This document shows, one piece after another, positions 1 to 6,970 of a DNA stretch of 9,211 bases. The notes under the pieces were generated by a model, which was given only the letters and a program-made list of their open reading frames with translations, did no database searches and was not told the origin of the DNA. The position numbers were made by a program, and so were the translations under genes. The DNA comes from an uncultured Clostridium sp. (lineage in GTDB: Bacteria; Bacillota; Clostridia; TANB77; CAG-508): assembly GCA_905203195.1 (NCBI GenBank), contig CAJKVD010000016.1, positions 1-9,211 of the forward strand, read 5' to 3'. Positions within the stretch are counted from its first letter, which is position 1, and each line of letters begins with the position of its first letter.

Positions 1-473
1 ATTACACCTGATATAGTATTAGGAAACGAACTACTTTTTACCCTATTTAGAACAACTGCTCCAACTGCCACTTGTCCTGCATATGGTTCACCTCTGGCTT
101 CACCATAAATTAATCTTGCCAATAAATTAACATTTGTTGAATTAGAAGAACTTCCACTTGAAGAACCACTTGATGTCATTATTCCCATTGCTCTTAATGT
201 TGCAGGCCCAGCTATTCCATCCACAGTCAAACCATTTTTTCTTTGAAAATATTTAACCGCTTCTAATGTTTGGCTCCCATAAATACCATCAATATTTCCT
301 TTATAATATCCCCATCTTTTCAATTTTGTTTGAATTTGCGTTACTTCACTTCCTCTTGACCCATATTTAGACAAAGCTTCAACATCACTATTCTTTGAAA
401 TAATAAAAATTATTGTAATCAAACATATAAAAAAAGTAACTGTAAAAATAATTATTTTTGTTTTTCTCTCCAT
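1..473 (-). CDS. sleB: SleB-like spore cortex-lytic enzyme / cell wall hydrolase, C-terminus cut by window edge
   Basis: This gene probably encodes a peptidoglycan hydrolase of the SleB/CwlJ (Hydrolase_2) family, which degrades spore cortex during germination. About 157 residues are visible. Residues 7-27 form a hydrophobic signal or anchor segment, and VEA at 31-33 is a plausible signal-peptidase site. A PG_binding_1 domain follows (about 39-97; IDGIYGSQT and VDGIAGPAT are its hallmark repeats). A Ser/Gly linker (101-112) leads into the catalytic domain, which starts at NLLARLIYGEARGEP. Glu125 in YGEARGE is the expected catalytic acid, and GQVAVGAVVLNRV is diagnostic. Roughly the last third of the hydrolase domain lies beyond base 1. 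I chose the ATG at 471-473 because GAGG sits 7 bases upstream of it. For the other ATG (477-479), GAGGA abuts the start codon with no spacer. The gene follows holA by 65 bp. A related non-sporulation hydrolase is possible. Confidence 0.88.
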   Translation of the reverse strand, partial: MERKTKIIIFTVTFFICLITIIFIISKNSDVEALSKYGSRGSEVTQIQTKLKRWGYYKGNIDGIYGSQTLEAVKYFQRKNGLTVDGIAGPATLRAMGIMTSSGSSSGSSSNSTNVNLLARLIYGEARGEPYAGQVAVGAVVLNRVKSSSFPNTISGV

Positions 474-538
474 TTTCATTCCTCATTTCTTTATGTTAAA
501 ACATTTTTATTATTTTTTACAGTTTCTGGCCTTTTTAT

Positions 539-1567
539 TCAATTATTTCCACAATATTTACAAAGTACTGTTTCTAAACCAATTTGTAAATCAATCAATC
601 CATTCTTATATTTATAATCCAAGTCACATAAATCCTGTAATATACCTCTTAATTCTTTGGGTTTAAAATATCTTGTTTGCATCTTATATTTATTAACTAA
701 AAAAGTTTGATTAGGTTTTAATTGCAAACTCTCTATTAAATCTCTATTAAAATACATAGCAGCTGATGTTATATATAGTCTTTTAAAATGATTATATAAT
801 GTTACCAATATTTTTTGCAAAGGTTCTTTTGCATACAATAAATTTTTTAAAACTTCTAATGCATTAGCAATATTTCTTTTTCCTAAACTATCTGTTAAAT
901 CAAAAATTACACTTTCTAATTTTTTTATACACAACATATCAATATCATTTTTTATTATTGTACCATTTTCTCCAGCATATTCTATTAATTTCCTCATTTC
1001 ATTAATTAAGTCTTGCATATTTGTACCACAACATTCTATTAAATACTGCAAAGTAGAATTATCAATATTTACTTTATATAAATTACATATTTCTTTTAAT
1101 CTTTGAATAATTTGAATCGGTTTTTGATATTCAAAGCAACATACTACGCCATACTTATCTATCGTCTTATACAAACTCAATTTTTCAACATCATCTTCTA
1201 CAAAAATCAATACAACACTTTGCTTTATTATTTCTATATTATTTGCAATATATTCTGATACTCTCTTTTTTAATTTTGTTAATTCTTCTGATTTTCTTTT
1301 ACCTTCTTTTTTTAGCACCCCACTTTTTTTAGCTATAATCAATTTTTTTTCATAACCAAAACTTGGTGTTTCAATATCTGCAATAAGTTGATTAACATTA
1401 CTCTCATCTATTTGAATATAATTTATTCCATTTATACATTCTCCAAAAAGAGCTTTTATTTTTTTTACAGTTTGCTCTAATAAATATTGTTCTTCTCCAT
1501 ATAAAAGATATAAACTATTTAGTTCTTTATTTTGTAATTCCTTTTCTAGTTCATCTATTTTTTTCAA
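539..1567 (-). CDS. holA: DNA polymerase III delta subunit (clamp-loader subunit HolA)
   Basis: This encodes the delta subunit of the DNA polymerase III clamp loader, which opens the beta sliding clamp during loading onto primed DNA. The 342-residue length matches the family. The N-terminal AAA+-like domain shows the degenerate nucleotide-fold start LYLLYGEEQYLLEQ (19-32), where YGEE replaces a functional P-loop, and VVLIFVEDDVEK (118-129) lies at the walker-B-like strand. The C-terminal helical collar has the typical ending DLDYKYKNGLIDLQIGLETV (315-334). The start is TTG at 1565-1567: a stop (the TAA of ruvC) lies 9 codons upstream in the same frame with no ATG between, and AGGTGA sits 4 bases before TTG. 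The gene lies 27 bp downstream of ruvC and is probably co-transcribed with it. Assignment rests on family resemblance and length, because HolA is weakly conserved. Confidence 0.88.
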   Translation of the reverse strand: MKKIDELEKELQNKELNSLYLLYGEEQYLLEQTVKKIKALFGECINGINYIQIDESNVNQLIADIETPSFGYEKKLIIAKKSGVLKKEGKRKSEELTKLKKRVSEYIANNIEIIKQSVVLIFVEDDVEKLSLYKTIDKYGVVCCFEYQKPIQIIQRLKEICNLYKVNIDNSTLQYLIECCGTNMQDLINEMRKLIEYAGENGTIIKNDIDMLCIKKLESVIFDLTDSLGKRNIANALEVLKNLLYAKEPLQKILVTLYNHFKRLYITSAAMYFNRDLIESLQLKPNQTFLVNKYKMQTRYFKPKELRGILQDLCDLDYKYKNGLIDLQIGLETVLCKYCGNN

Positions 1568-1577
1568 GATCTCACCT
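1565..1577 (-). promoter_or_regulatory. Shine-Dalgarno plus TTG start of holA
   Basis: AGGTGA (1572-1577) is followed after 4 bases by TTG (1565-1567). No ATG is available in frame between the upstream stop and the conserved LYLLYGEE segment, so this site fixes the start. A TTG start usually lowers translation, which would suit a low-copy clamp-loader subunit; that last point is inference. Confidence 0.6.
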
Positions 1578-1594
1578 ACTAATAAATTAATATT

Positions 1595-2080
1595 TTATAA
1601 TTTTTCAGAAAATTTTGCAGAATGTGCATGGCAAATCGCCATTGCCATACTATCTGTAATATCATCTAATTTAGGTAATTTTTCCTCATTAAGAATCATT
1701 TTTACCATACGCTGTACCTGAATTTTATCTGCTCTACCATATCCTGTAACAGCCTGTTTTACTTGCAATGGCGTATATTCAAAAATATCTAAATTATGTA
1801 TTCTTGCAGTCATTAAAATAACACCTCTTGCCTGTGCAACATTTATAGCTGTTTTTGCATTATTATTAAAAAACAATTCTTCTATTGACATTGCATCTGG
1901 ATTATATGTCTCTATAATTTCAGACAACTCTCTATATATTTTTTCTAAACGCAATGGAAATGATGTCTTTGCTTCTGTTAATATTGCTCCTGATGTACGT
2001 AAATAAAATTTATTTCCAATATAATCTATAATACTATATCCTGTTATTGCAAACCCTGGATCTATTCCTAATATTCTCAT
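1595..2080 (-). CDS. ruvC: Crossover junction endodeoxyribonuclease RuvC
   Basis: RuvC is the Holliday-junction resolvase. It cuts four-way DNA junctions symmetrically after RuvAB branch migration. The 161-residue protein is full length for the family. All four metal-binding catalytic acids of the RNase H fold are visible: Asp7 in GIDPG, Glu67 in SIEELFF, and Asp140 and Asp143 in LDDITDSMAMAICH. The family segments FNNNAKTAINVAQARGV (71-87) and TPLQVKQAVTGYGRADK (103-119) are also present. The ATG at 2078-2080 is the only possible start, because a TAA lies two codons upstream in frame. The good AGGAGG is unusually far away (19 bases; see the leader feature). Neighbours are the debranching-enzyme gene upstream and holA downstream. 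ruvA and ruvB, often next to ruvC, are not in the window. Confidence 0.96.
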   Translation of the reverse strand: MRILGIDPGFAITGYSIIDYIGNKFYLRTSGAILTEAKTSFPLRLEKIYRELSEIIETYNPDAMSIEELFFNNNAKTAINVAQARGVILMTARIHNLDIFEYTPLQVKQAVTGYGRADKIQVQRMVKMILNEEKLPKLDDITDSMAMAICHAHSAKFSEKL

Positions 2081-2081
2081 T

Positions 2082-2116
2082 TTTTACGCTATTTAGCTTC
2101 CTCCTCTATTGTAAAA
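2082..2116 (-). promoter_or_regulatory. ruvC leader: distant Shine-Dalgarno enclosed by an inverted repeat
   Basis: On the coding strand, TTTTAC (2111-2116) and GTAAAA (2082-2087) form a perfect 6-bp inverted repeat around AGGAGG (2100-2105) and a small GCT-AAAT-AGC hairpin. AGGAGG is 19 bases from the ruvC ATG, much more than the usual 5-10. Folding of the small hairpin could shorten the effective distance. The stem is AT-rich and weak, so this could be chance; the Shine-Dalgarno itself is clear. Confidence 0.35.
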
Positions 2117-2971
2117 TCATAATAAAATTCTTAAAATCTCTGCTACACTCCAAGCCTGAGAAAATGCTCCTTTAGGTTCATATGGCTTTACAGAATCATA
2201 TATTTCTGCAATACTTCCTACACAACCTCTTTCAAAAACTTCTTTTCCAAATGTAACAGCAACTTTTCCTTTGAACTCTTTAATTTTATTTTCCAATTCT
2301 AATTTCTCTTTTTTGTTTTTTTCAAATTTTAGCATATTTTTTAAACTACTATAATATAAACCTAAAAGCCATGTCCAAGTTATTCCCTGATGATAAGTCA
2401 TATCTCTATCATGTGGATTTCCTTGATACACTGCTACATAACCTTTTTCTCCTTTTGCTAACGATTGTAATCCATATGGATTTAATAATTTTTTCTCTAC
2501 TACCTGTAAAATATTTTTTGCTTCTTCTGAATTTGGATTAATCACAGGATATGTTAAACTTAAAGCAAATAATTGATTTGGTCTAATTTTACTATCACCT
2601 AAAACATCATATAAACACTTTCTACGCCTATTATAAAACTTGTCATCAAAAGAATTTTTTGTTTTCTGCGCCAATTCCTTATATCTTTTTGCCTTAACAT
2701 TTTTGTTATATCTTTTGCATAAGTTTTCCATAATCTTCAAACTATTATACCACATACTATTAATTTCTACAGCTTTTCCATTTCGCGGTGTAACAGCTAT
2801 ACCATCTACTTTAGCATCCATCCAAGTATTTTGCGTATTTTCTGTTCCTGAAACTAGTAAATTATCAACATCCAAATATATATTGTTATTATCAACATCA
2901 ATTCCTTCAGTGTATTTTTCTATAATATTTTCAAGCTTTTCTAATATACCTTCTACAAATTCATCATCTCC
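2117..2971 (-). pseudogene. Glycogen debranching enzyme (amylo-alpha-1,6-glucosidase), C-terminal catalytic part of a frameshifted gene
   Basis: This is the 3' part of a GDE_C-type debranching enzyme, which hydrolyses alpha-1,6 branch points left on glycogen by phosphorylase. The frame is open from 2971 down to the TGA at 2117 and carries about 284 residues. Family motifs in order are GTENTQNTWMDAK with its aspartate, AVTPRNGKAVEIN, NQLFALSL, YHQGITWTWLLGLYYSS, GSIAEIYD and PKGAFSQAWSVAEILR at the C-terminus. It has no credible start of its own: the TTG at 2875 lies inside the domain, has no clear ribosome binding site, and conserved-looking coding sequence continues upstream of it in the same frame to the break near 2972. 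Removing one base there joins it to the upstream fragment as a 664-residue protein, close to normal family length. As written, this half would not be translated with the N-terminal half. Confidence 0.85.
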
Positions 2972-4112
2972 GAGTATATTCTAAATATTTATAAACTTGT
3001 TCAAACAGTAACAAAGAAGCATCTACACTATTGTATAAAGGCCTATTATCAAACCCTGAATAACCATTAGGAACTAAACCATATTTTATATCCCTCATCA
3101 TAGTTTTTAAAACTTCTTTTGCATATTCAAATCTATTTGTTTTTAATAATAATCCCTCAAAAGAAATTAAGCTATCTCTTCCCCAATCCAAAAACCATGG
3201 ATATCCAGCAATTAGTGTATGCAATCTAAATGATGATCTATATACTACAAAAGAATCTGCTGATATTACTAAACTTTTTATAATTTTTTCGTTTTCAACT
3301 GGTATACCAACATTTTTTACAATATTTGCTAATCTTTTTTTCTCCTCCATTATCATTTTCTCTACATCTATTTCATCAATATTTTCCTCAAAAGAACACA
3401 CAAAAGAAATATTTTTTTCCTCATTTTTATCAATAGAAATTTCAAATCTTCCTGGAACCACATGATTTTCTTCTGGATAAAATCCTCTCTTTTGTTCTTC
3501 TACATAAAACATATGTTTAAACATATCATTTTGATGTGAAATATATTCTCCATCAGATACTTTCATATAAACTGGAAATTGTATCATATTATCTAATATA
3601 ACTTTTACTTTTGTTCCTTTATTCTCTTGTCTTACATTAAATTCATGACCTGTGCTCATAGAATGGAAATCTCTAAAATTCATTAATGGTGCCAATGTTA
3701 GTTTTGCAGTTTGACTTCCACCTCTTATTTTATATAATACTCCAACAGTATTTTGTCCATATTTCATACAAATTGTTTTATCAATTGTTATATCTTTTAC
3801 CTTATAACTAAATGTTGGTAATTCGTTTTTTTCGAAACTAGTTTGATATTTAAAACCTTTAGATATATAATCTTGCCCCATATTTGAGTATATATCATAT
3901 TTATTTCCGCCAATCTCAATACTTTCATCTACTTTTGACAAAATCATATATCTCCTTGCTGGTGGAGTTAATGGTACTACCAACAATCCATGATATTTTC
4001 TTGTATTTATTCCTATTATAGTAGAACTTGCAAATCCCCCTAATCCATTTGCTATAATCCACTCTTTTTTTATTCCTTTTTCTAAACTCAAATCTTCCTT
4101 AGTATATTTCAT
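2964..4112 (-). pseudogene. Glycogen debranching enzyme, N-terminal part ending at a frameshift
   Basis: This is the 5' part of the same debranching-enzyme gene: 382 residues from the ATG at 4110-4112, preceded by AAAGG eight bases upstream. The N-terminal GDE_N beta-rich domain is recognisable by EWIIANGLGGFASSTIIG (17-34), NTRKYHGLLV (36-45) and APLMNFRDFHS (141-151). The alpha/alpha-barrel catalytic domain begins near residue 275 and shows GYPWFLDWGRDSLISFEGLL (303-322) and NSVDASLLLFEQVYKY (361-376). The frame then reads CGG AGA and stops at TGA (2964-2966). Dropping the C at 2972 gives YTGDDEFVEG in place of YTRR-stop and continues into the downstream fragment. The truncated product would lack the WMDAK region and most of the barrel, so it should be inactive. 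It may be a true pseudogene or a one-base sequence error. It lies 39 bp after the yvcK-like gene. Confidence 0.88.
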
Positions 4113-4151
4113 TTTTCCTACCTTTCTATTGTTTTTCTTAACTACACAATC

Positions 4152-5804
4152 TTAATCTTTTGGATATAACTTACTTTTCTCTAATGTCTCCATCATTTCT
4201 TTTCTTATCTCTGCTGATGTCTTTTCTTTTATATGCTTAGGATTTCTAACATTATTAGGTCTTTTTTTAGGAGTTCTATTTGCTCTTCTTTTTTCTAATT
4301 TCTTCTTTTCAAGTTTTTTCTTTTCTCTTTTTATTCTCTCATCAGCATTTCTTATTGAATCTATTCTATCACTATATTTACTTGCAAATTTACTCTTATT
4401 TCTCTTTCCATTGTTATCTTTTTTTGTACTTCCCTTATTTTTCTTTTTTGCCATTTGTTTTTGTATTTTTTGAATTCGTTTATCTTCTTTCAATTTATTA
4501 TTTAACATCATATATTGAGGATCATTTTGTTTATCTTGATATTTTAAATCATCACATATTAGTTGTATAATTGAAGAAGCTACTAATGTTGGATCATGTC
4601 TTATATATCCATCTGCAATTACAGACAAATTTCTTTGTAAAAATGTAATTCCTTTTACTTTATCAATATTTTGCTCTACTAAATCTTGACCTTCCATATT
4701 ATATTTCTTAATCATTTCTGGAATTATTTCACCTGTATCATATATACAATAATCAATTACTCCTTTTCCACAATGCTCTATTATTGCATTTAAATGATCA
4801 GATACGCTATAATTATCTGTTTGGCCAGGTTCTGTCATTATATTACTTATATACACTTTTATTGCAGTTGATTCTTTTATTGCTTTTGCCACACCATTTA
4901 CTAATAAATTTGGTATTACATTTGTATATAAACTACCTGGTCCAACAATTATACAATCTGCATTTTTTATAGCTTCTATTACACCTGGTGCTGGTCTACA
5001 ATTTGATGGATTTAGATATATACGATTAATTTTTGTTATTTTGTCATATACAACTTCTGCTATTCTTGATTTTTCAGTTATTACATAGCCATTTGCAAGT
5101 TCAGCTGTTATATTCATTTCATCTAATGTAACAGGTATAACTTTTCCTGTTATATTTAATACCTTGTTACTATTTATTATTGATTTTGAAAAATCCTTAT
5201 TAACTTCATTCATTGCCAAAAAATAAATATCTGAAAATGATAATCCACGCAATCTTCCTGCTCTAAACTTATAGTTCAACAATTTATCCATTTGATTTTC
5301 TTCATTTGCCAAAGCTATCATACTATCTTTTATATCATCTAATGGTAATGTTCCTAGTTCTCTTCTTGACTCTGAAACTTGCTCACCATAATCTGATACT
5401 GTTACAATTGCTGTTAAATTATTTGTATATTTTTTTAATCCAGAAAGTACTGTATTTAATCCAGTTCCGCCACCTATAACAACAATACTAGGTCCTTGAT
5501 TATATACTGTTTTATTAAATATTAAAGAATTTACATTTACATTATTTTTATTTTCCATTCTTTCATCTGTTGATTCTACTAAAACCTCTAACGTTCTTTT
5601 GTTTAAACCTACCAAGCCTATAATTATAGATAAAAAGCCTATAACAAAAATAGCAATTATTTTTCCAACTTCTACAAAAGACATTTCCTTTAATACAAGT
5701 ATTTCCGATATTCCATAACATGCAAATACAATACCCATTAAAATAAGAAACATCCACCTTTTCATTTTTGAACTATTTTGAAACCATTTAAAAAAACCTT
5801 TCAT
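4152..5804 (-). CDS. Divergent YvcK/CofD-like protein with N-terminal membrane segments and a basic C-terminal tail
   Basis: This 550-residue protein contains a YvcK-family (gluconeogenesis factor / UDP-sugar-binding, CofD-like) core at about 105-420. In other Firmicutes this family links carbon metabolism to cell-wall synthesis and shape. Supporting motifs are SIVVIGGGTGLNTVLSGLK (106-124), LTAIVTVSD (130-138), GPGSLYTNVIPNLLVNG (288-304), NIMTEPGQTDNYSVSDH (321-337) and IRHDP (401-405). Two hydrophobic segments (about 16-37 and 44-67) should anchor it in the membrane. Residues about 435-550 are extremely Lys/Arg-rich and probably disordered or coiled. The usual DDGGSSGRLR region reads SDYGEQVSESRRELG (137-151), and the usual GHxxGN reads GLSFSD (187-192), so ligand binding may differ. 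A poly-G Shine-Dalgarno lies 13 bases before the ATG, slightly far. The gene follows murB by 27 bp; the common partners rapZ and whiA are not adjacent. Confidence 0.85.
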   Translation of the reverse strand: MKGFFKWFQNSSKMKRWMFLILMGIVFACYGISEILVLKEMSFVEVGKIIAIFVIGFLSIIIGLVGLNKRTLEVLVESTDERMENKNNVNVNSLIFNKTVYNQGPSIVVIGGGTGLNTVLSGLKKYTNNLTAIVTVSDYGEQVSESRRELGTLPLDDIKDSMIALANEENQMDKLLNYKFRAGRLRGLSFSDIYFLAMNEVNKDFSKSIINSNKVLNITGKVIPVTLDEMNITAELANGYVITEKSRIAEVVYDKITKINRIYLNPSNCRPAPGVIEAIKNADCIIVGPGSLYTNVIPNLLVNGVAKAIKESTAIKVYISNIMTEPGQTDNYSVSDHLNAIIEHCGKGVIDYCIYDTGEIIPEMIKKYNMEGQDLVEQNIDKVKGITFLQRNLSVIADGYIRHDPTLVASSIIQLICDDLKYQDKQNDPQYMMLNNKLKEDKRIQKIQKQMAKKKNKGSTKKDNNGKRNKSKFASKYSDRIDSIRNADERIKREKKKLEKKKLEKRRANRTPKKRPNNVRNPKHIKEKTSAEIRKEMMETLEKSKLYPKD

Positions 5805-5831
5805 TTTTACTTATATTCCCCCCTAAGCTTA

Positions 5832-6752
5832 CTACTCTTCTCCTATTACTTGAACTTCTAATAATATTTTTTTACCAAATTTTCTATACACAGAATCTTG
5901 AACATATTTTATTAATTGTAATATATCATCAGCAGTTGCATCTGCTTTATTTATTATAAATCCAGCATGCTTTTCAGAAACTTGTGCACCACCTATTTGG
6001 TACCCCTTTAATCCACATTCATCAATTAATTTTGCCGTAATATATCCATCTCCTCTTTTAAAAGTACTTCCAGCACTTGGATATTCTAGGGGTTGTTTTT
6101 CTTTTCTTGAATTTAAATACTCATTCATTTTTTCTTTTATCTCTTCCATATTTCCCTTTTGTAGAACTAACTCAGCTTCTATTACAATTGATTTATTAAC
6201 TGAAAAAATACTATTTCTATATTTAAAACCTAACTCCGCATTTTTTAATTCCTGTATATTATCATCTTCATTCAAAACTGTTACTTTTTTTACTATGTCT
6301 TTAAATTCTTTACCATATGCACCTGCATTCATTCTTATTGCTCCACCAATTGTTCCTGGAATTCCAGCTAATTCTTCAAATCCTGTAACATTTGCTTTTT
6401 GAAGCCTATAAGCTAATTCTGATACTTTATTACCGGCACCAATTGTTATAATAATATTTTTATCATTTTCACTTATTTGCAATTTTTGAATATCAATTTT
6501 TACAACAATCCCTCTTATTCCTTTATCTCTAACCAATAAATTACTCCCATTTCCTATTACATATAATGGAATTTTATTTGTTTTTGCAAATTCATTTATT
6601 TGTTTTAGTTCATCTATATTTTTTATTGTTATAAAAGCATCTGCATTACCACCAACTTTAAATGAAGTATGTTTTTTCATTGGTTCATCATATCTAATTT
6701 GATTTTTATCTATATTAATTTTTGAATTTTCTATTATTTGTTTTATTTTCAT
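5832..6752 (-). CDS. murB: UDP-N-acetylenolpyruvoylglucosamine reductase (MurB)
   Basis: MurB is the cytoplasmic FAD enzyme that reduces UDP-GlcNAc-enolpyruvate with NADPH to UDP-MurNAc, the second committed step of peptidoglycan synthesis. The 306-residue length and layout fit the short type II form found in Firmicutes. The FAD-binding domain shows HTSFKVGGNA (28-37), VIGNGSNLLV (65-74) and ELAGIPGTIGGAIRMNAGAYG (127-147). The substrate domain shows YRNSIF (178-183), EYPSAGSTFKR (223-233) with the proton-donor Ser229, KHAGFIIN (261-268) and LLEVQVIG (297-304) with Glu299. The start is supported by AGGAGG six bases before the ATG. It is the first gene after a terminator and has its own promoter, so it probably heads the unit that continues into the yvcK-like gene. 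No key residue appears to be missing. Confidence 0.97.
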   Translation of the reverse strand: MKIKQIIENSKINIDKNQIRYDEPMKKHTSFKVGGNADAFITIKNIDELKQINEFAKTNKIPLYVIGNGSNLLVRDKGIRGIVVKIDIQKLQISENDKNIIITIGAGNKVSELAYRLQKANVTGFEELAGIPGTIGGAIRMNAGAYGKEFKDIVKKVTVLNEDDNIQELKNAELGFKYRNSIFSVNKSIVIEAELVLQKGNMEEIKEKMNEYLNSRKEKQPLEYPSAGSTFKRGDGYITAKLIDECGLKGYQIGGAQVSEKHAGFIINKADATADDILQLIKYVQDSVYRKFGKKILLEVQVIGEE

Positions 6753-6775
6753 CTGTCCCCTCCTTATACTTTAAT

Positions 6776-6804
6776 AATATATCATTTTTTTATAATAATT
6801 ACAA
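6776..6804 (-). promoter_or_regulatory. Sigma-A-like promoter of murB
   Basis: On the coding strand, a -35 box TTGTAA (6799-6804) is followed by exactly 17 bases and a -10 box TATATT (6776-6781). A TGA just before the -10 box (6782-6784) makes an extended TGn element. The expected transcript start is only about 12-15 bases upstream of AGGAGG (6759-6764). The element sits between the cps terminator and murB, where a promoter is needed. In such AT-rich DNA chance matches are common, but spacing and position both fit. Confidence 0.6.
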
Positions 6805-6824
6805 TATATCTACTTGAACAAATC

Positions 6825-6852
6825 AAAAAAAGCAACACAACATGCTGCTTTT
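6825..6852 (-). terminator. Rho-independent terminator at the end of the cps genes
   Basis: On the coding strand, AAAAGCAGCA (6843-6852) and TGTTGCTTTT (6828-6837) pair over 10 bp with one G-T wobble, around a 5-base loop TGTTG. A T-run ends the structure (coding-strand T stretch at 6825-6831). It begins only 4 bases after the out-of-frame cpsB stop at 6857, supporting that stop as the ancestral gene end. The A-run on the other side could let it act in both directions, although no plus-strand gene is seen. Confidence 0.85.
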
Positions 6853-6856
6853 CTAT

Positions 6857-6970
6857 TTAATATAAATTAAGTTTTTCTTTTAATGATAATTTTATATGAG
6901 ATGGCTCATCAATTTCTATATTCTCATTTTTTAAAACATTTTCCGGATTTACAGTAGTTAATTCTTCTAA
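6857..6970 (-). pseudogene. Out-of-frame C-terminal coding remnant of cpsB
   Basis: In the -1 frame relative to the cpsB reading frame, the sequence after the A7 run stays open for 37 codons to a TAA at 6857-6859. The peptide reads LEELTTVNPENVLKNE and ends in KLSLKEKLNLY. The NPENVLKNE-type stretch resembles the normal C-terminus of CpsB-family phosphatases. Joined at the A-run, the total is 254 residues, the usual family size. There is no start codon or ribosome site of its own, so it is the tail of cpsB and not a separate gene. Confidence 0.8.

Noticed and set aside
485..515. Possible hairpin ATGTT-TT-AACAT between holA and sleB as a terminator
   Set aside because: The stem is only 4-5 AT pairs with a tiny loop and no T-run in the right place; it is too weak to call.
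474..560. A sporulation (sigma-G-type) or sigma-A promoter for the sleB-like gene
   Set aside because: I looked for CATnnTA-type and TATAAT-type boxes at suitable spacing and found only poor matches. Read-through from the operon is equally possible.
2964..2980. Programmed +1 frameshift in the debranching enzyme
   Set aside because: The shift site is ACT CGG AGA TGA without a prfB-like slippery codon or a properly spaced internal Shine-Dalgarno; tRNA re-pairing after skipping C is poor. Indel or sequence error is more likely.
2640..2984. Plus-strand open frame of about 114 codons across the debranching-enzyme break
   Set aside because: It lies opposite strongly family-like minus-strand coding sequence, has a Ser/Phe/Leu-rich composition typical of the antisense of AT-rich genes, and shows no ribosome binding site or recognisable domain.
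4280..4570. Plus-strand open frame rich in Phe, Leu and Tyr
   Set aside because: It is the antisense of the Lys-rich YvcK-like tail: AAA and AAG codons read backwards give Phe and Leu. There is no independent support.
5563..5757. Minus-strand open frame in another phase inside the 5' end of the yvcK-like gene
   Set aside because: It lies wholly within a longer gene with clear membrane helices and the GGGTG motif; no ribosome site.
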